From an uncultured Aquimarina sp. (lineage in GTDB: Bacteria; Bacteroidota; Bacteroidia; Flavobacteriales; Flavobacteriaceae), in contig CANLEM010000002.1 in NCBI GenBank assembly GCA_947489685.1, forward strand, positions 930,001 through 994,000: DNA of 64,000 nt, read 5' to 3'. The notes below the pieces were generated by a model, which was given only the letters and a program-made list of their open reading frames with translations, did not search any database and was not told the origin of the DNA. A program made the position numbers and the translations under genes. The first letter of the stretch is position 1, and each line of letters starts with the position of its first letter. Below, one piece after another: positions 1 through 12,100 of the stretch.

Positions 1-3000
1 TTGCCAATTTCGCTTACAATATTGAGCTTAATAGAGACATGAACTTTACGTTTGGATTAAATCTAGCCTTTTCGCAAAGCGGACTTAAATCCAATATAGA
101 TTCTGCTACTAGTATTGTTTTAAATAATGGGGTGCAGGTGAGCGACCCAACAATTCTTAATTTCGAAAACAGTTCTGTTTTTACACTTTCGCCAGGAGTA
201 AACTTCAATTATGAAGAGTTTGATGTTGGGGTTTCTGTTGCTAATCTTGCGGCATACAACCTTAGCGGAAGTGAATTATTAACTGATAATATGGCATTTA
301 CAGGTCATGTAATGTATACTACAAGTCTAGAAAGACGCTCTGATAAAACCATTAGAGGGATGGCTTATGCCAATATGCTAACAAATACAGACGGAGGATC
401 TGATGCAGAATCAGAATCTAATTCGAGCCTTAGATATGGTGGTAATGTTATAGTTGAGCTACCAGAATTAGGTTGGGCCCAAGCAGGATATAATAGTTTT
501 TATGGAGCCTCTCTGGGTATAGGAGGAAACATTACTTCAAATGTTTCTATAGGATATACCTATGAAATGGGATTAGGAGATACCGGTGATTTTGGTTCAA
601 CCCATGAAGTGGGATTAGCTTATAATTTTGCTAGAGAAAAACCGAGAAGAGGAAGTAAATCAAAAACAGGAACGCAAAAAGCGTACGAAGCTAGAGATTC
701 TGAAATTAGAAGATTAAAAAGAGAAATTCTTGAGCAAAACAAGATCATAAGAGAGTTACAAGATGAGAACGGCGAGGTTCAAAGTCAGGAACAAAGAGCA
801 ATGAGCGAGCTTGAGAGATCTATAGCCGAAGCTAAAGATAAAGAAGCTAGAGCGGCGAGAGAACTTGAGTTACAGAGAGAAGAAGAAGTAAAACTACTTA
901 ATAAGCAAGCCGAAGAATTAGCTGCGCAAAAGCAATTAGAGCTTGAAATGGCCGAACAAAAGGCAGAAGAAGAACGATTAGCCGCACAAAAGGAGCTAGA
1001 ACGTGAAGTAACCGAGCAGAAAGCCGAAGAGGAGCGACTAGCTGCACAAAAAGAGCTGGAACGCGAAGTAACCGAACAAGAAACCGAAGAAGCGCGAATA
1101 GCGGCAGAAGAAGCCGCTAGAGAAGCAGAAGCGGCAGAACAACAAGCTGCAGAAGAAGCAAGATTGGCTGAAGAGCAACGCCAGGCAGAAGAAGCTGAGA
1201 CTGCTCGTCTTGCCGAAGAAGAAAGGCAAAGACAAGAAGCTGAAACCGCTCGAATTGCTGAAGAGCAACGTCAAGCTGAAGAAGCTGAGACTGCTCGTCT
1301 TGCCGAAGAAGAAAGACAAAGACAAGAAGCCGAAACTGCACGAATTGCTGAAGAGCAACGTCAAGCAGAAGAACAACGTAGACTTCAGGAGTTAGTAAGA
1401 ACAACCAGAGAAGTTATTACAGATGGAGATGCAGATGCATTACGAAGCCAGGCAGATCTGGTTAGAGCTAGTCAGTTTATACCAAATGAAGAAAAAGAAA
1501 CGCTATTAGCCGAAATCAATGCTAAGGTTACAGAAAAGGAACAAGAAGCAGCCAGGTTAGCCGAAGAGCAAAGATTAGCACAAGAAGCTGCAGAAGCTGC
1601 GCGTTTGGCGGAAGAGCAAAGATTAGCTGAAGAGCAGCGTAATATCCAGGACTTAATAACTCAAACAAGAGAAGTTATTGCTAGTGGCGATTTGGCAGCA
1701 TTAAGAAGTCAATTAGGTATCGTACAATCAAGTGATATACTTCCGGAGGCAGATGTAAGTGGTTTATCAGGCGAACTTAATGCCAAGATTGCCGAAAAAG
1801 AGCAAGAAGCAACCAGGTTAGCCGAAGAACAAAGATTAGCACAAGAAGCTGCAGAAGCGGCACGTTTGGCCGAAGAGCAAAGACTAGCTGAAGAGCAGCG
1901 TAGCATCCAGGAGTTAATAACCCAAACAAGAGAGGTTATTGCTAATGGTGATTTGGCAGCATTAAGAAACCAGTTAGGCATTGTTCAGTCAAGCGATATA
2001 CTTCCTCAGGCCGATGTTAGTGGTCTTGTTGGAGAGCTTAATGCCAAAATTACCGAAAAAGAACAGGAAGCAGCGCGATTGGCCGAAGAGCAAAGATTGG
2101 CGCAAGAAGCAGAAGCCGCTCGTTTAGCCGAAGAGCAAAGATTAGCAGAAGAAGCAGAAGCTGCAAGGTTGGCTGAAGAGCAAAGATTAGCAGAAGCTGC
2201 TGCTGCTGTACCAGAAGAGAATGAGGAAGATTTAGAAGAAATCCAGAAAGAATTAGATAACAATACCCGAATCTCTAGTAAGATATTCGCAAAAAGAGAT
2301 TCGTTATTGAACACTAGTTTAAATGTAGATAAGAGAGGGTTTAGTAAACTTTTAGAATCACTAGTGAGTATGGATGATGATGCCGAAGAAGCCAAAGATG
2401 CTGATCCAACAAGTTCTAAACGACTTACTGCCAACAACAGATTTGTGAAGTTTGCCGATGCTACAAGACCAGAAGCACAATTTGCTACTAAATTTATTCC
2501 TGGTTATCCAGAAGGATATTACTTAATCGGTAATGTGTTTAAAGGAGGCACCTATGCAGATAAGTTTACGAGTACTTTGAAAGACTTAGGATTTAATGAT
2601 TCACAGATTATTTTGAATCCTGAAAATAACTTCCAGTATGTAGCGATAGAAAGTTATACAGATAAGGATGAAGCAGCTAGAAAGTATCTAAGTAATATAG
2701 ATAACAGATATTATGGAGATATGTGGATATTACATATTGCAAAAAGTAGAGTAGCATCCTATAAGAAACTGTTACAAGAAACACGTTTAATTACAGATAC
2801 TGTTAAAGATGATACGGTATTGACCGAAAATTTATCCTACATAGGAGGACACAATATTGAAAACGGATATTATTTGATTACCAATATTTTCAAAAGAGAA
2901 AATTATTTTGAAAGAGGTATGGAGAAGTTAAGATCACAGGGTCTTGAACCTCAGTATTTCAGAAACCCAAAAGATAATTATATCTACGTGTACCTGAAGA

Positions 3001-3092
3001 GATTTGATGGCCTTGACCAAGCAAAACAGAGTTTATTCTCTAATGTAGATAATACGTATGGCGGAGACTTGTATATTTTAAAAATACAATAG
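1..3092 (+). CDS. PorP/SprF-type outer-membrane protein fused to a coiled coil and two SPOR-like domains (5' end outside window)
   Basis: The frame is open to the left edge (no stop before the ATG at 39), so the gene starts upstream. About 200 visible residues (to about nt 640) have the alternating beta-strand pattern of a PorP/SprF barrel, with strand-like stretches such as VSIGYTYEMGLG and HEVGLAYNFA. From about 640 to 2240 the protein is a highly charged coiled coil or single alpha helix rich in ARLAEEQRLAEE. After a linker come two copies of a SPOR-like domain: GYYLIGNVF...LGF...YVAI (about 2505-2745) and GYYLITNIF...GLEPQYF...YVYL (about 2861-3089). PorP/SprF proteins sit in the outer membrane and assist type IX secretion or anchoring of surface proteins. 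SPOR domains usually bind denuded peptidoglycan. The fusion could tie the barrel to the cell wall, which is my inference. It ends 25 bases before the giant adhesin gene, so the two are probably cotranscribed. I am confident of the architecture, less so of SPOR binding. Confidence 0.8.
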   Translation, partial: ANFAYNIELNRDMNFTFGLNLAFSQSGLKSNIDSATSIVLNNGVQVSDPTILNFENSSVFTLSPGVNFNYEEFDVGVSVANLAAYNLSGSELLTDNMAFTGHVMYTTSLERRSDKTIRGMAYANMLTNTDGGSDAESESNSSLRYGGNVIVELPELGWAQAGYNSFYGASLGIGGNITSNVSIGYTYEMGLGDTGDFGSTHEVGLAYNFAREKPRRGSKSKTGTQKAYEARDSEIRRLKREILEQNKIIRELQDENGEVQSQEQRAMSELERSIAEAKDKEARAARELELQREEEVKLLNKQAEELAAQKQLELEMAEQKAEEERLAAQKELEREVTEQKAEEERLAAQKELEREVTEQETEEARIAAEEAAREAEAAEQQAAEEARLAEEQRQAEEAETARLAEEERQRQEAETARIAEEQRQAEEAETARLAEEERQRQEAETARIAEEQRQAEEQRRLQELVRTTREVITDGDADALRSQADLVRASQFIPNEEKETLLAEINAKVTEKEQEAARLAEEQRLAQEAAEAARLAEEQRLAEEQRNIQDLITQTREVIASGDLAALRSQLGIVQSSDILPEADVSGLSGELNAKIAEKEQEATRLAEEQRLAQEAAEAARLAEEQRLAEEQRSIQELITQTREVIANGDLAALRNQLGIVQSSDILPQADVSGLVGELNAKITEKEQEAARLAEEQRLAQEAEAARLAEEQRLAEEAEAARLAEEQRLAEAAAAVPEENEEDLEEIQKELDNNTRISSKIFAKRDSLLNTSLNVDKRGFSKLLESLVSMDDDAEEAKDADPTSSKRLTANNRFVKFADATRPEAQFATKFIPGYPEGYYLIGNVFKGGTYADKFTSTLKDLGFNDSQIILNPENNFQYVAIESYTDKDEAARKYLSNIDNRYYGDMWILHIAKSRVASYKKLLQETRLITDTVKDDTVLTENLSYIGGHNIENGYYLITNIFKRENYFERGMEKLRSQGLEPQYFRNPKDNYIYVYLKRFDGLDQAKQSLFSNVDNTYGGDLYILKIQ
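1185..1364 (+). repeat. Two 90-bp tandem repeats inside the coiled coil
   Basis: Two consecutive in-frame 30-codon units encode almost the same peptide, starting AEEAETARLAEEERQRQEAE. They begin at 1185 and 1275. The DNA is close to identical, with a few silent changes. This is a coding repeat within the helical stalk of the PorP/SprF fusion protein. Confidence 0.8.
1377..2159 (+). repeat. Three 261-bp tandem repeats (87 codons each) in the coiled-coil stalk
   Basis: Units start at 1377, 1638 and 1899, an exact 261-base period. Each opens with R-x-(I/L)-Q-(D/E)-L and TREVI, then a short globular-looking insert with LRSQ or LRNQ and VQSSDILP, then ELNAKI.EKEQEA and runs of RLAEEQRLA. Units 2 and 3 are nearly identical in protein and very close in DNA; unit 1 has diverged. 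The pattern indicates recent duplication of one unit, and array length may vary between strains. Confidence 0.85.
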
Positions 3093-3117
3093 ATGCACGA
3101 TTAATTAAGAGACCAGA

Positions 3118-6100
3118 ATGACCCAAAATAAAACACTAAATACTCAGCTTATGAAGACCAAAATACACATTAAGATGGTATTGGCGATGTTGTTGTTTTT
3201 TGCCAGTAACATAAGCAATATATATGCTCAAGAGATAATACAATTAAGGCCGAGGCAAACCATGAACAGAGTTAATGGTAACCTGATCATGAACGGTAAC
3301 GCAATTGTAGGATTAGTAGATAGTTTTGAAGACAATGTTGCGTATGATCCAGATGTTGCCTATAACGGGAACTTTAATAATGGTAATAGTATCTCTGATT
3401 ATATTGATATTGATGGAGATCCTTCAACATTTAGTTCAAGTAGTGCCGATATTATTACTCCACGTCCAGAGTGTACAGAAATTTTATATGCCGGTTTGTA
3501 TTGGTCTGCAACCTATTATTTAGAACGTATACCAATTAATCGACCAACGTTAACGGTTAATAATACACCAATTGCAGGAGGATATACAATAGTAAATAAT
3601 GGTTTTTTTGCGGGAAGTGTCCCTATTCCGCCAACACCTGGACTAACTGCAAATTTGGTGCTGGTAGATGACGGAACCGGTAATGACGAGGATGGATGTC
3701 AAGGTATAGATAATACAGCCCAACTTAATGGAAATATAGCAGTAATAAGAAGAGGGAATTGTGCATTTACTACAAAAGTGATTAATGCACAAAATGCAGG
3801 AGCAATTGCGGTTATTATTGTGAACACTAACAATGGATTATTTGCTATGGGTGGAGGTAATGGAGCAATTACCATTCCTGCTGTAATGGTAAATCTTGCC
3901 GATGGTAATACTTTAATCAATGAGATGGCAACCAACACTGTAAATGCCACATTAGAAAGTACTACAGATACGACTACTGGAGATGAGCTACTTACAGGTT
4001 TACCTTTGGTAGATGCAAGAAAACAAGGAGATGCAGATTTTAGAAATGTTAGGTTTAGAGTGCCAGGTGGTACTTATGTAGATGTAACTGCCCAAAATGT
4101 TATCTATGATGGGTATAGAGGAACACCTACAAATGTGTTGCCTGTAGGTATCGACCCGACTGATCCAGGGGCTACTCCAAACCCAAATGCGACAGATGAT
4201 GTGCCTTATGTATGTTATGCAGATGTAACTTCATTAATAGATCAGGCCAACACAAATGGTACGTATACTTTGGCAAATATGAATGCCACGATTGGTCAAA
4301 CGTCAGGAGCTTCAGGAGCTTCAGGAGGTTGGGTGCTTGTAGTGATTTATGAAGATCCATTAGAGAGTAGTAAGTTTATTAGTACAAATGATGGTTTTGT
4401 AGAAATTCAAAATAGCGAACCCGATGTTGATTTTACCTATACTGGTTTTACTTCGCTTCCGGATAACTTACCCGTTTCTGTAAGATATGGTGTTGCCGCT
4501 CTAGAAGGAGATAGGGGTCTGGGTGCCACCACGGCTAGACCCAATGGAGATCAATTATTAATTGAAAATAATCCACCTGTAACAATTCCGCCTACTCCAC
4601 CTGCTTTTGTTCCTCTGGGAGAGAATAATTTTACGCCAGCACAAAATACAGATATTAACCCAACAATTAACTTTTTTAATAGTTCGATTACCTTTAATCA
4701 TCAATATATTACTGGCCGTAATCCGGCATCACAAAACACATTAGGATTTGATATTGACCTTTTTGATTTGGATAATACCGATAATCGATTGGTGGGTAAT
4801 GATCAAACAGACGCTACCTTTAGGTTATCTACGGATCAGGATACATACAGGGTGTTTTTAAATACATTTACGATTGATATTATCGAGCCAGAGCTTAGAA
4901 TTATCAAACGAGTATTTGATACCGACGGAACCACTGAGATCACCAATGGTAACGTTGAGCTTGGAGATCAGTTATTTTATGATTTGGAAATAGAAAATGT
5001 TGGAAACGAAGATATGTTGGATGATCCGGCATTTCCAGTTACAATTCGAGATATACTACCAGCAAATGTGAATTTTGTTAGTATTCAAACATCTACACTA
5101 CCACCAGGTGTTACCTTTGATACATCTACACCAGGAATCATTGATTTTGATATTCCGCCAAGCTTAGTTGAAGAAACAGACGGGCCAATTTTTATAAGAT
5201 TTAGAGTAGAATTAGTAAATAGCTGTGAAAACCTTAGAGACGCCTGTTCTGATGTTATTCAAAACTCTGCCTTGGCTACATTTACAGGTGCTATTTCTAG
5301 AGAAACAAGAACCAATAATAGTAGTAGTGTAATTGGAGCCTGTGGTAATACAGATGGAGAGGCAACGAACTTTTTGGTAAATATTCCTGCATGTAGTACA
5401 GATGTTACGTTTTGTAACAATACACTAAGGTTGGAAGCTGGTACTGGTTATGATCGATATACATGGTCGGGTCCGGGTATCGCTCCTCCAGTTGTACAAA
5501 CGGGTCCTAATGCAAATATTTTTGAACCTACCAATCCACAATCAGGAACCTATTCTGTAATTAAAGAAGATACAAACCCAGCCGATGGAACTTGTATGAC
5601 GCTTTCTGAAGAATTTGTTGTTGAAGATTTTAGAGATATCAGAAACCCTGTTCTTGATTATGTAAATGGTACTTCGGTAATTACTACAGATTGTAGTGGA
5701 TTAGAATTACCTCAAATTTTACTTTGTGGTGATCAAACGTTCTTTTTAGAAACTAATTTTAATACTGCAAACCTTCAAAGTATTTCTTGGCAGAGACTTG
5801 TTCCTGATGGAACAAATCCAGCTACAGATTGTGTTTCAGATTCTAACGATCCTTGTTCTTTGTTATCAGGAAATTGTTCTGACACGAACTGGGTAGAAGA
5901 ACCAGCAGGTAATGTTTCTAGCTTTACAGTTTCGACAGCTGGAGATTATAGAATATTAGCCGAATTTGAAGGAGGGTGTTTTATACCCTTCTATTTCAGT
6001 GTATTTAAAAATGATTATCAACCTACACTTGCCATGACCCCTATCGAATGTGGTTTTAATGGTAGTGTAAGTGTAACAAATGCACCAACTAACTTTGAAT

Positions 6101-9100
6101 TTAGTCTAACATCAGGTGGACCATATAGTAATACTACTGTTTTCCCTATTGCTCCAGGAGGAGGAGGTGATATCACAGTATATGGTATTGATACTACATT
6201 CCCTGGTTGTGAATATACAGCAACAATTAATGTGCCCGAACTCAACCCTACGTTTACTATTACTGGAACCGATCCAACATGTACGAATGACGATAATGGT
6301 ACCGGTACCGGAAGTATACAAATCCTGGTAACAGGAGGATTGCCAGAATATCAATACACCATTTCAGGAGGTACGCTTACTTCACCAATTATTGTACCTA
6401 ATAGCAGTGCAAATAATGGTAACTATACTCAGGATAATCTTAACCCTGGGATATATACCGTTGAGGTAATCTCAAACCGACCTGATCCAGAATGTATCGA
6501 TACACAAACGATAACAATAAGCCCTGCTCCGGATTTTACTGCAGAGGCAGTACTACTTGCTCCAGAAACATGTGATTCGGGAGCCTTGGTACAAATTAAT
6601 GTTACTGCTGGTTCAGGAAGTTATGAATATGACGATGGTTCAGGAACATTCCAAACCAATAATGTATTCGAAATACCAAGACCGGCTAATCCAGCTACGG
6701 TATACACGTTCTTTGTGGCAGATGCAACGGTTCCAGCAGGAACACCAGATTGTGTTATTGAAGTGGATATAACAGGCATAACGCCTTACGTGCCTACAGT
6801 ACTTGATGATGTAACTGTTACTCAACCTCCTTGCCCTGGCGATGGAGCTCTGGTACGTGTAGAGGTTTCGCCAGAAGTAGCGGGAAGAGAATATACCTAT
6901 CAATTATTAGACACAAGAGATACAGATCCTAACCCTGTATACCCGGTTATAGATCAAATAGTAACAACGGCCAGAGATATTACTTTTGTAGGAGTTGCTG
7001 ATTTAACATCATATAGAGTTCGGGTATTCCATAATAACACAACAGATCCAACGGGAGCTCCTATTTGCCCTGTTGATGGAACAGACTTTGCAATTACAAG
7101 CCCGGTGCCAGTTGATGCAACTGTGGCTACTACGAGAGAGCTTAGTTGTCAAGCAGCACCAAATGATACGGCGATTATTACTATTTCTGGCTTATCAGGT
7201 GGTTCAGGAGCATATGAGTGGAGTTTTAATGCTTCATCGGGATATGCTAATATCACTTCTGATCCTTTCTTAATTCCTGTAAGTGTAGCTGGAAACTATA
7301 CCGTATATATTCGTAATCAGGGAACAGGTACTTGTGCTGTGAGTTTCCCTGCGGTGGTAGCACCATTAGTAACTGTAGACGATATTACTTTTACTACACC
7401 TGGAGCATCTAATTGTTCGGCGCAAACCTTTAATGTAACGGCAACTGCGGAGCCTATAGGTCCTACATATACCTATAGTATTACACCAGCACCTGTTTCT
7501 AGTGGTCCTGGTTTAGGGGAGTTTAGGTTAAGAAGAGGAACCGTATACACCGTAACTGCAACAAACACGGCAAATCAATGTACATACTCTGAACAATTTA
7601 CAGAGTCAAGTTTACCAGAAATACAAATTACTAATGCAGTTGAATCGACCCCTGTGGTTTGTGTAGGAGAAAGTAATGGGGAGTTATCATTTACGGTAAC
7701 AAATAGCACCAATTTTACTTATGATATTACAGGTCCTGTAAATTCTTCCGGAACAGGAACAGGAACAGACCCTATAACAATTACTGTAGGATCGTTACCT
7801 GCTGGAGATTATACTATTGATGTTCGTGATACTGGTTTGACTCCACCATCTGCAAATTGTAATGATTCGGCAATGGTTACAATTACAGAACCTGCTACAC
7901 CATTAACACTTTCTGCAGTATCAGAACCTGCTGATTGTGGTGCTGATACAGGAACCATAACAGCTACTGCTGGTGGAGGTAGAGGCAACTATCAATTTGA
8001 ATTAAGAGATAATACAAACACAGTTGTACCAGGTTTTGGATACCCAAATACGAGTAATGTGTTTAATGGTTTGGCGGCTGGAAATTATACGGTGCTTGCC
8101 AGAGATGGCAACTCATCTGATGCCTGCGAGGTGACATTTGCAATTGCAGTAGGACAGTTTGCTCCACCTACGTTAGCAGTAGCTACAGGAGGAGACCCTT
8201 GTGTGGACACAGATCCGGCTACGCAATGGATTACGATAACTCCTAATCCAACAACAACAATGGTTGGACCTTTTGAGTATACATTAACTGGGCCAGTTAC
8301 GGCAAATGATGTTCCAGTAGTATTCTTATCGACTGCACCGCCAGTATCTGCACCTGCAAATACTTTTGAGATACCAAATTTAATAGCTGGAGCGTATACC
8401 GTAATAGTTACTAATACCGAAACAAGTTGTGTGTCGGCTGTAGAAGCATTTACTATTAATCCAGAATTAACCATAACAGCGACTTTAACGCAAGATATTG
8501 ATTGTAATAATCCTGTACCTACAATAACATTTGCAGCAGCAGATGGTAGTGGAGTGTATACACAATTTGATTTATATACTCCTGGTTCACCACCAGTAGC
8601 AGTAGCTGGAGGAGGTAACATTACCTCTCCTTTTACAAATGCAATATTAGTGCCAGGAGATTATGTAGTTGGAGTTGTAGATAATGCAGGTTGTACGGCG
8701 TTTTCTAATACAGTTACGGTAACACCGTTTAACCCTGTAACAGCCGATTTAACGCCAAACGATCCAACATGTAATGGTCTTACAGATGGATCAATAGATG
8801 TTGAAGTAACCGCAGGAGAAGGTCCGTTTATATATGTGCTTGATGGTAATGCGGCAACGCAAATTGGGCCAACTGGAGATACAACAGTTACATTTAATAA
8901 TGTAGATGATGGATTGCATACAGTAACCATTACAGATGGTTCTGGAGCGACTCCAGTATGTACCTTTGATTTTGATACTACCTTAAATGATCCAGCAGCA
9001 ATTACAGCAACTATTAATCCTATTCGTGATTTAAGTTGTGTTGCGCCTATGGATGCGCGTGTAGAAGTTACTCTTGCAGGAGGATCCGGTAGTTATGAGT

Positions 9101-12100
9101 GGAGTACCGATGGTACTACATTTACGCCTGCAGGGACTACATTGTTTACTATAGATTTTTCAGTAGCAGGTCCTTATACATTGTCTGTTAGAAATGCGGC
9201 TACAGATGACTGTTTAACGACTTTCCCAATTACTATTGATCCTTTAACAGAGGTTACGGATTTAGATTTTGCAGGCACCCCTGTTCTTTGTACAGGTCCA
9301 GATCCTATCACATCAGATATAACTATAACACCAACAATCACAGGAGGCGGAACGGTAGTTGAGTATGAAATAACAGCTCCAGCGCCTGTAGGGCCGCAAG
9401 CTTCAAATGTATTTGACAATCTCGCTCCAGGAACATATACGTTCTTAGCAAGAACAGATGATGGTTGTACGTATTCTGAGAATTTCGTAATTGAAGATAT
9501 TGATCGAATTGCCGTAACAGCAACCCCCGTAAATCAACCTACTTGTAATGGGGATACTGACGGTGAATTATCGTTTACAGTATCAGGAATAGACATACCT
9601 GCTACTGCAACCTATGAATACGAGATCGCAGGTGGAACACCGGCAATAATACCTATCACAGCAACAGGACAGACTGCAGCTACAATTACCACCGGTGATG
9701 TATTACCAGCAGGTAGTTACACCATAACGGTTACGGATGAAGCTACAGGTTGTGAGGATACAGCTACCATAACAATAGATCAACCAGACGTGCTAACAAT
9801 AACAGGTACCCCAGTGGTTGCTCTTACTTGTGTAGCCGACGCTACTGTTACTATTAATACTACTGGAGGAAATGGAGGAAATGAATACACATTAACTCTT
9901 GGTGCTACAGTATTAGGACCACAAACTAGTAATGTATTTGCTGTAGGTAGTGCAGGTACATACACAGTAGATGTTGAAGATGATTTGGGTTGTACTGCAA
10001 GTACAACAGTAGATGTTGTAGATCCACCAGCTGTAACAGCTTCTGTTACAGGAGGAGATCCTTGTTACGACATTATAAATGCTGCAAGTGTGGATATTTC
10101 TATTGCCGGAGGATTGGCACCATTTACATACACAGTAGATGCAGGAGCATCTGTAAATGTAGTAGGTACTACATTTACGGTAAATGGATTAATTCCTAAT
10201 ACCTACTCTATAGTCATTACTGATGCTAATGGTTGTACAGACACAGTTACACATACAATACAACCAGAACTGATAGTTAATGCTAGCTTAACTAAAGATT
10301 TAGATTGTATTTCTGATGCTACAATAACATTTTCGGCAACCGGCGGTAGTGGATCTTATACTTTTGATATAATCGATGTAGGAACTGGTACTGTTTTTAC
10401 ACCAGGAGCAACTTCTCCTTCGCCTATTAATACAGCTGGAACTTATGAAGTTAGAGTTACCGACACTTCTGTTCCTACCAACTGTGTGGATACTTCTGAA
10501 GAGATTATAGTAACTATGCCAGTTACCCCTACCGCATCTACAAATATTACTAATGTACTTTGTTTTGGAGATGCATCGGGAGTTGTACAAATTGTTCCTA
10601 CTGCGGGTGTTGGACCTTTTCAGGCTAGATTATTGCCTGCAGGAGCATTTACCAGTGATCTTACATTTACGGGATTAACAGGTGCTGTGGCTCCAGGAAC
10701 AACATATAATTTTGAAATTATAGATTCCAAAGGTTGTACAGCTACAATACCTGCGACAGTGATACAAAATCCAGAAGTGGATGCTACCATTAATACGATT
10801 ACCAATATTGATTGTGCGGTTAATGTGACAGGAACCATTGTTTTAAATCCTGCAACAGGAGGATCAGGAGCGGCTCCTAATGAATATACATATGTTTTAC
10901 TTAATAGTGATTTAACACAAAATACTAGAACCACTACGAACCCTACTACATTGCCAGCAGGAACAGGACCAACATTTGATAATTTGGATGCCGATTCATA
11001 TTTTGTAGACATATTTGCTTCTGATGGATGTAGTAATAGAGTTGGACCTTTTGTTGTCACACAACCTCCATTTGATCTGGATTTTGATGTTATTGCGCCC
11101 CCTGCAGATTGTTCTACGGGAGCGAGATATCAAATTGAAGTTTCGGGTGGTGTGGGACCATTCTTAATTAACGAATTCAGATCTACCAATATTGCTGATT
11201 TTGAACCGTTGAATGGAAATTTAAACGGAGTATTTACTCCTCTACCTAATGTTTCTGGAAACGAAACACGACATGAATTTATAGGTCTTGATTTTGGGGT
11301 ACCTTATGTATTCGAAATTATAGATACAAATTCTGGATGTAGATATTTTGAAGCAGTACCTCCAGTAGATCCACCAGGTTTTGATGTTATTGTTGATGCT
11401 ACTGTTCCTGCTGGTTGTTTTGGCGACTCAAACGGAAGAGTTACATTCTCTGTTACAACTACCTCTGGAGCAACCAATGTTGATTGGGAGATTTTTGATG
11501 CCGATACAGGAGTTTCAACAGGGTTTACAGGATCTGAAGTTACACCTATTACTACATTAACTGTACCTACAGCGCCAGGACCAGGTCTAAGTGAAGGTAA
11601 CTACTTTATTAGAGTAGAAGAAACTGCCGGGGCAGCCACACCTTGTGAAGATGCCGCACCATTTACGATAACGCAGCCTCCAACACCATTAACGCTTAAT
11701 TTTTTAAGTGCCACAGAAACGCATTGTAACGCGCTGTTATCTACAGTTACTATGGATGCAAATGGTGGTATACCGGGTTATAGTTTTGCTGCTGTACCAG
11801 GGCCAGCTGGAGCAGACCCTGGAGTTTATCCACTTACAAATGTGTTTACATTAGATCCCGCAACGAGTTTGGCTTGGACAATTTTTGTACAGGATAGTAA
11901 TGTAGGTAACAATTGTGTGGTTCCTCGAGAAATTACAATACCAGCACCTACTGCAAATCCAGTGATTGATAATATATCTGCTACGGTAGACCCATGTGTG
12001 TTTGATAATGCCTATGAGTTTACAGTTACTGCTACTGGTCAAAGTCAATTGCAGTTTGGTATCGACGATGGTGATTCGGGTACAGCAGACACGTTTGCTT

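Noticed and set aside
1038..1404. Long minus-strand and alternate-frame open frames opposite the coiled-coil gene
   Set aside because: They arise from the repetitive Glu/Ala/Arg codons of the plus-strand stalk and have implausible Leu/Phe/Ser/Cys-rich composition.
8085..8621. Minus-strand open frame of 178 codons within the giant adhesin
   Set aside because: It is a shadow of the Thr/Gly/Val-rich repeat units, whose codons lack stops in the reverse frame. Similar shadows occur at 10620-11060 and 17133-17720.
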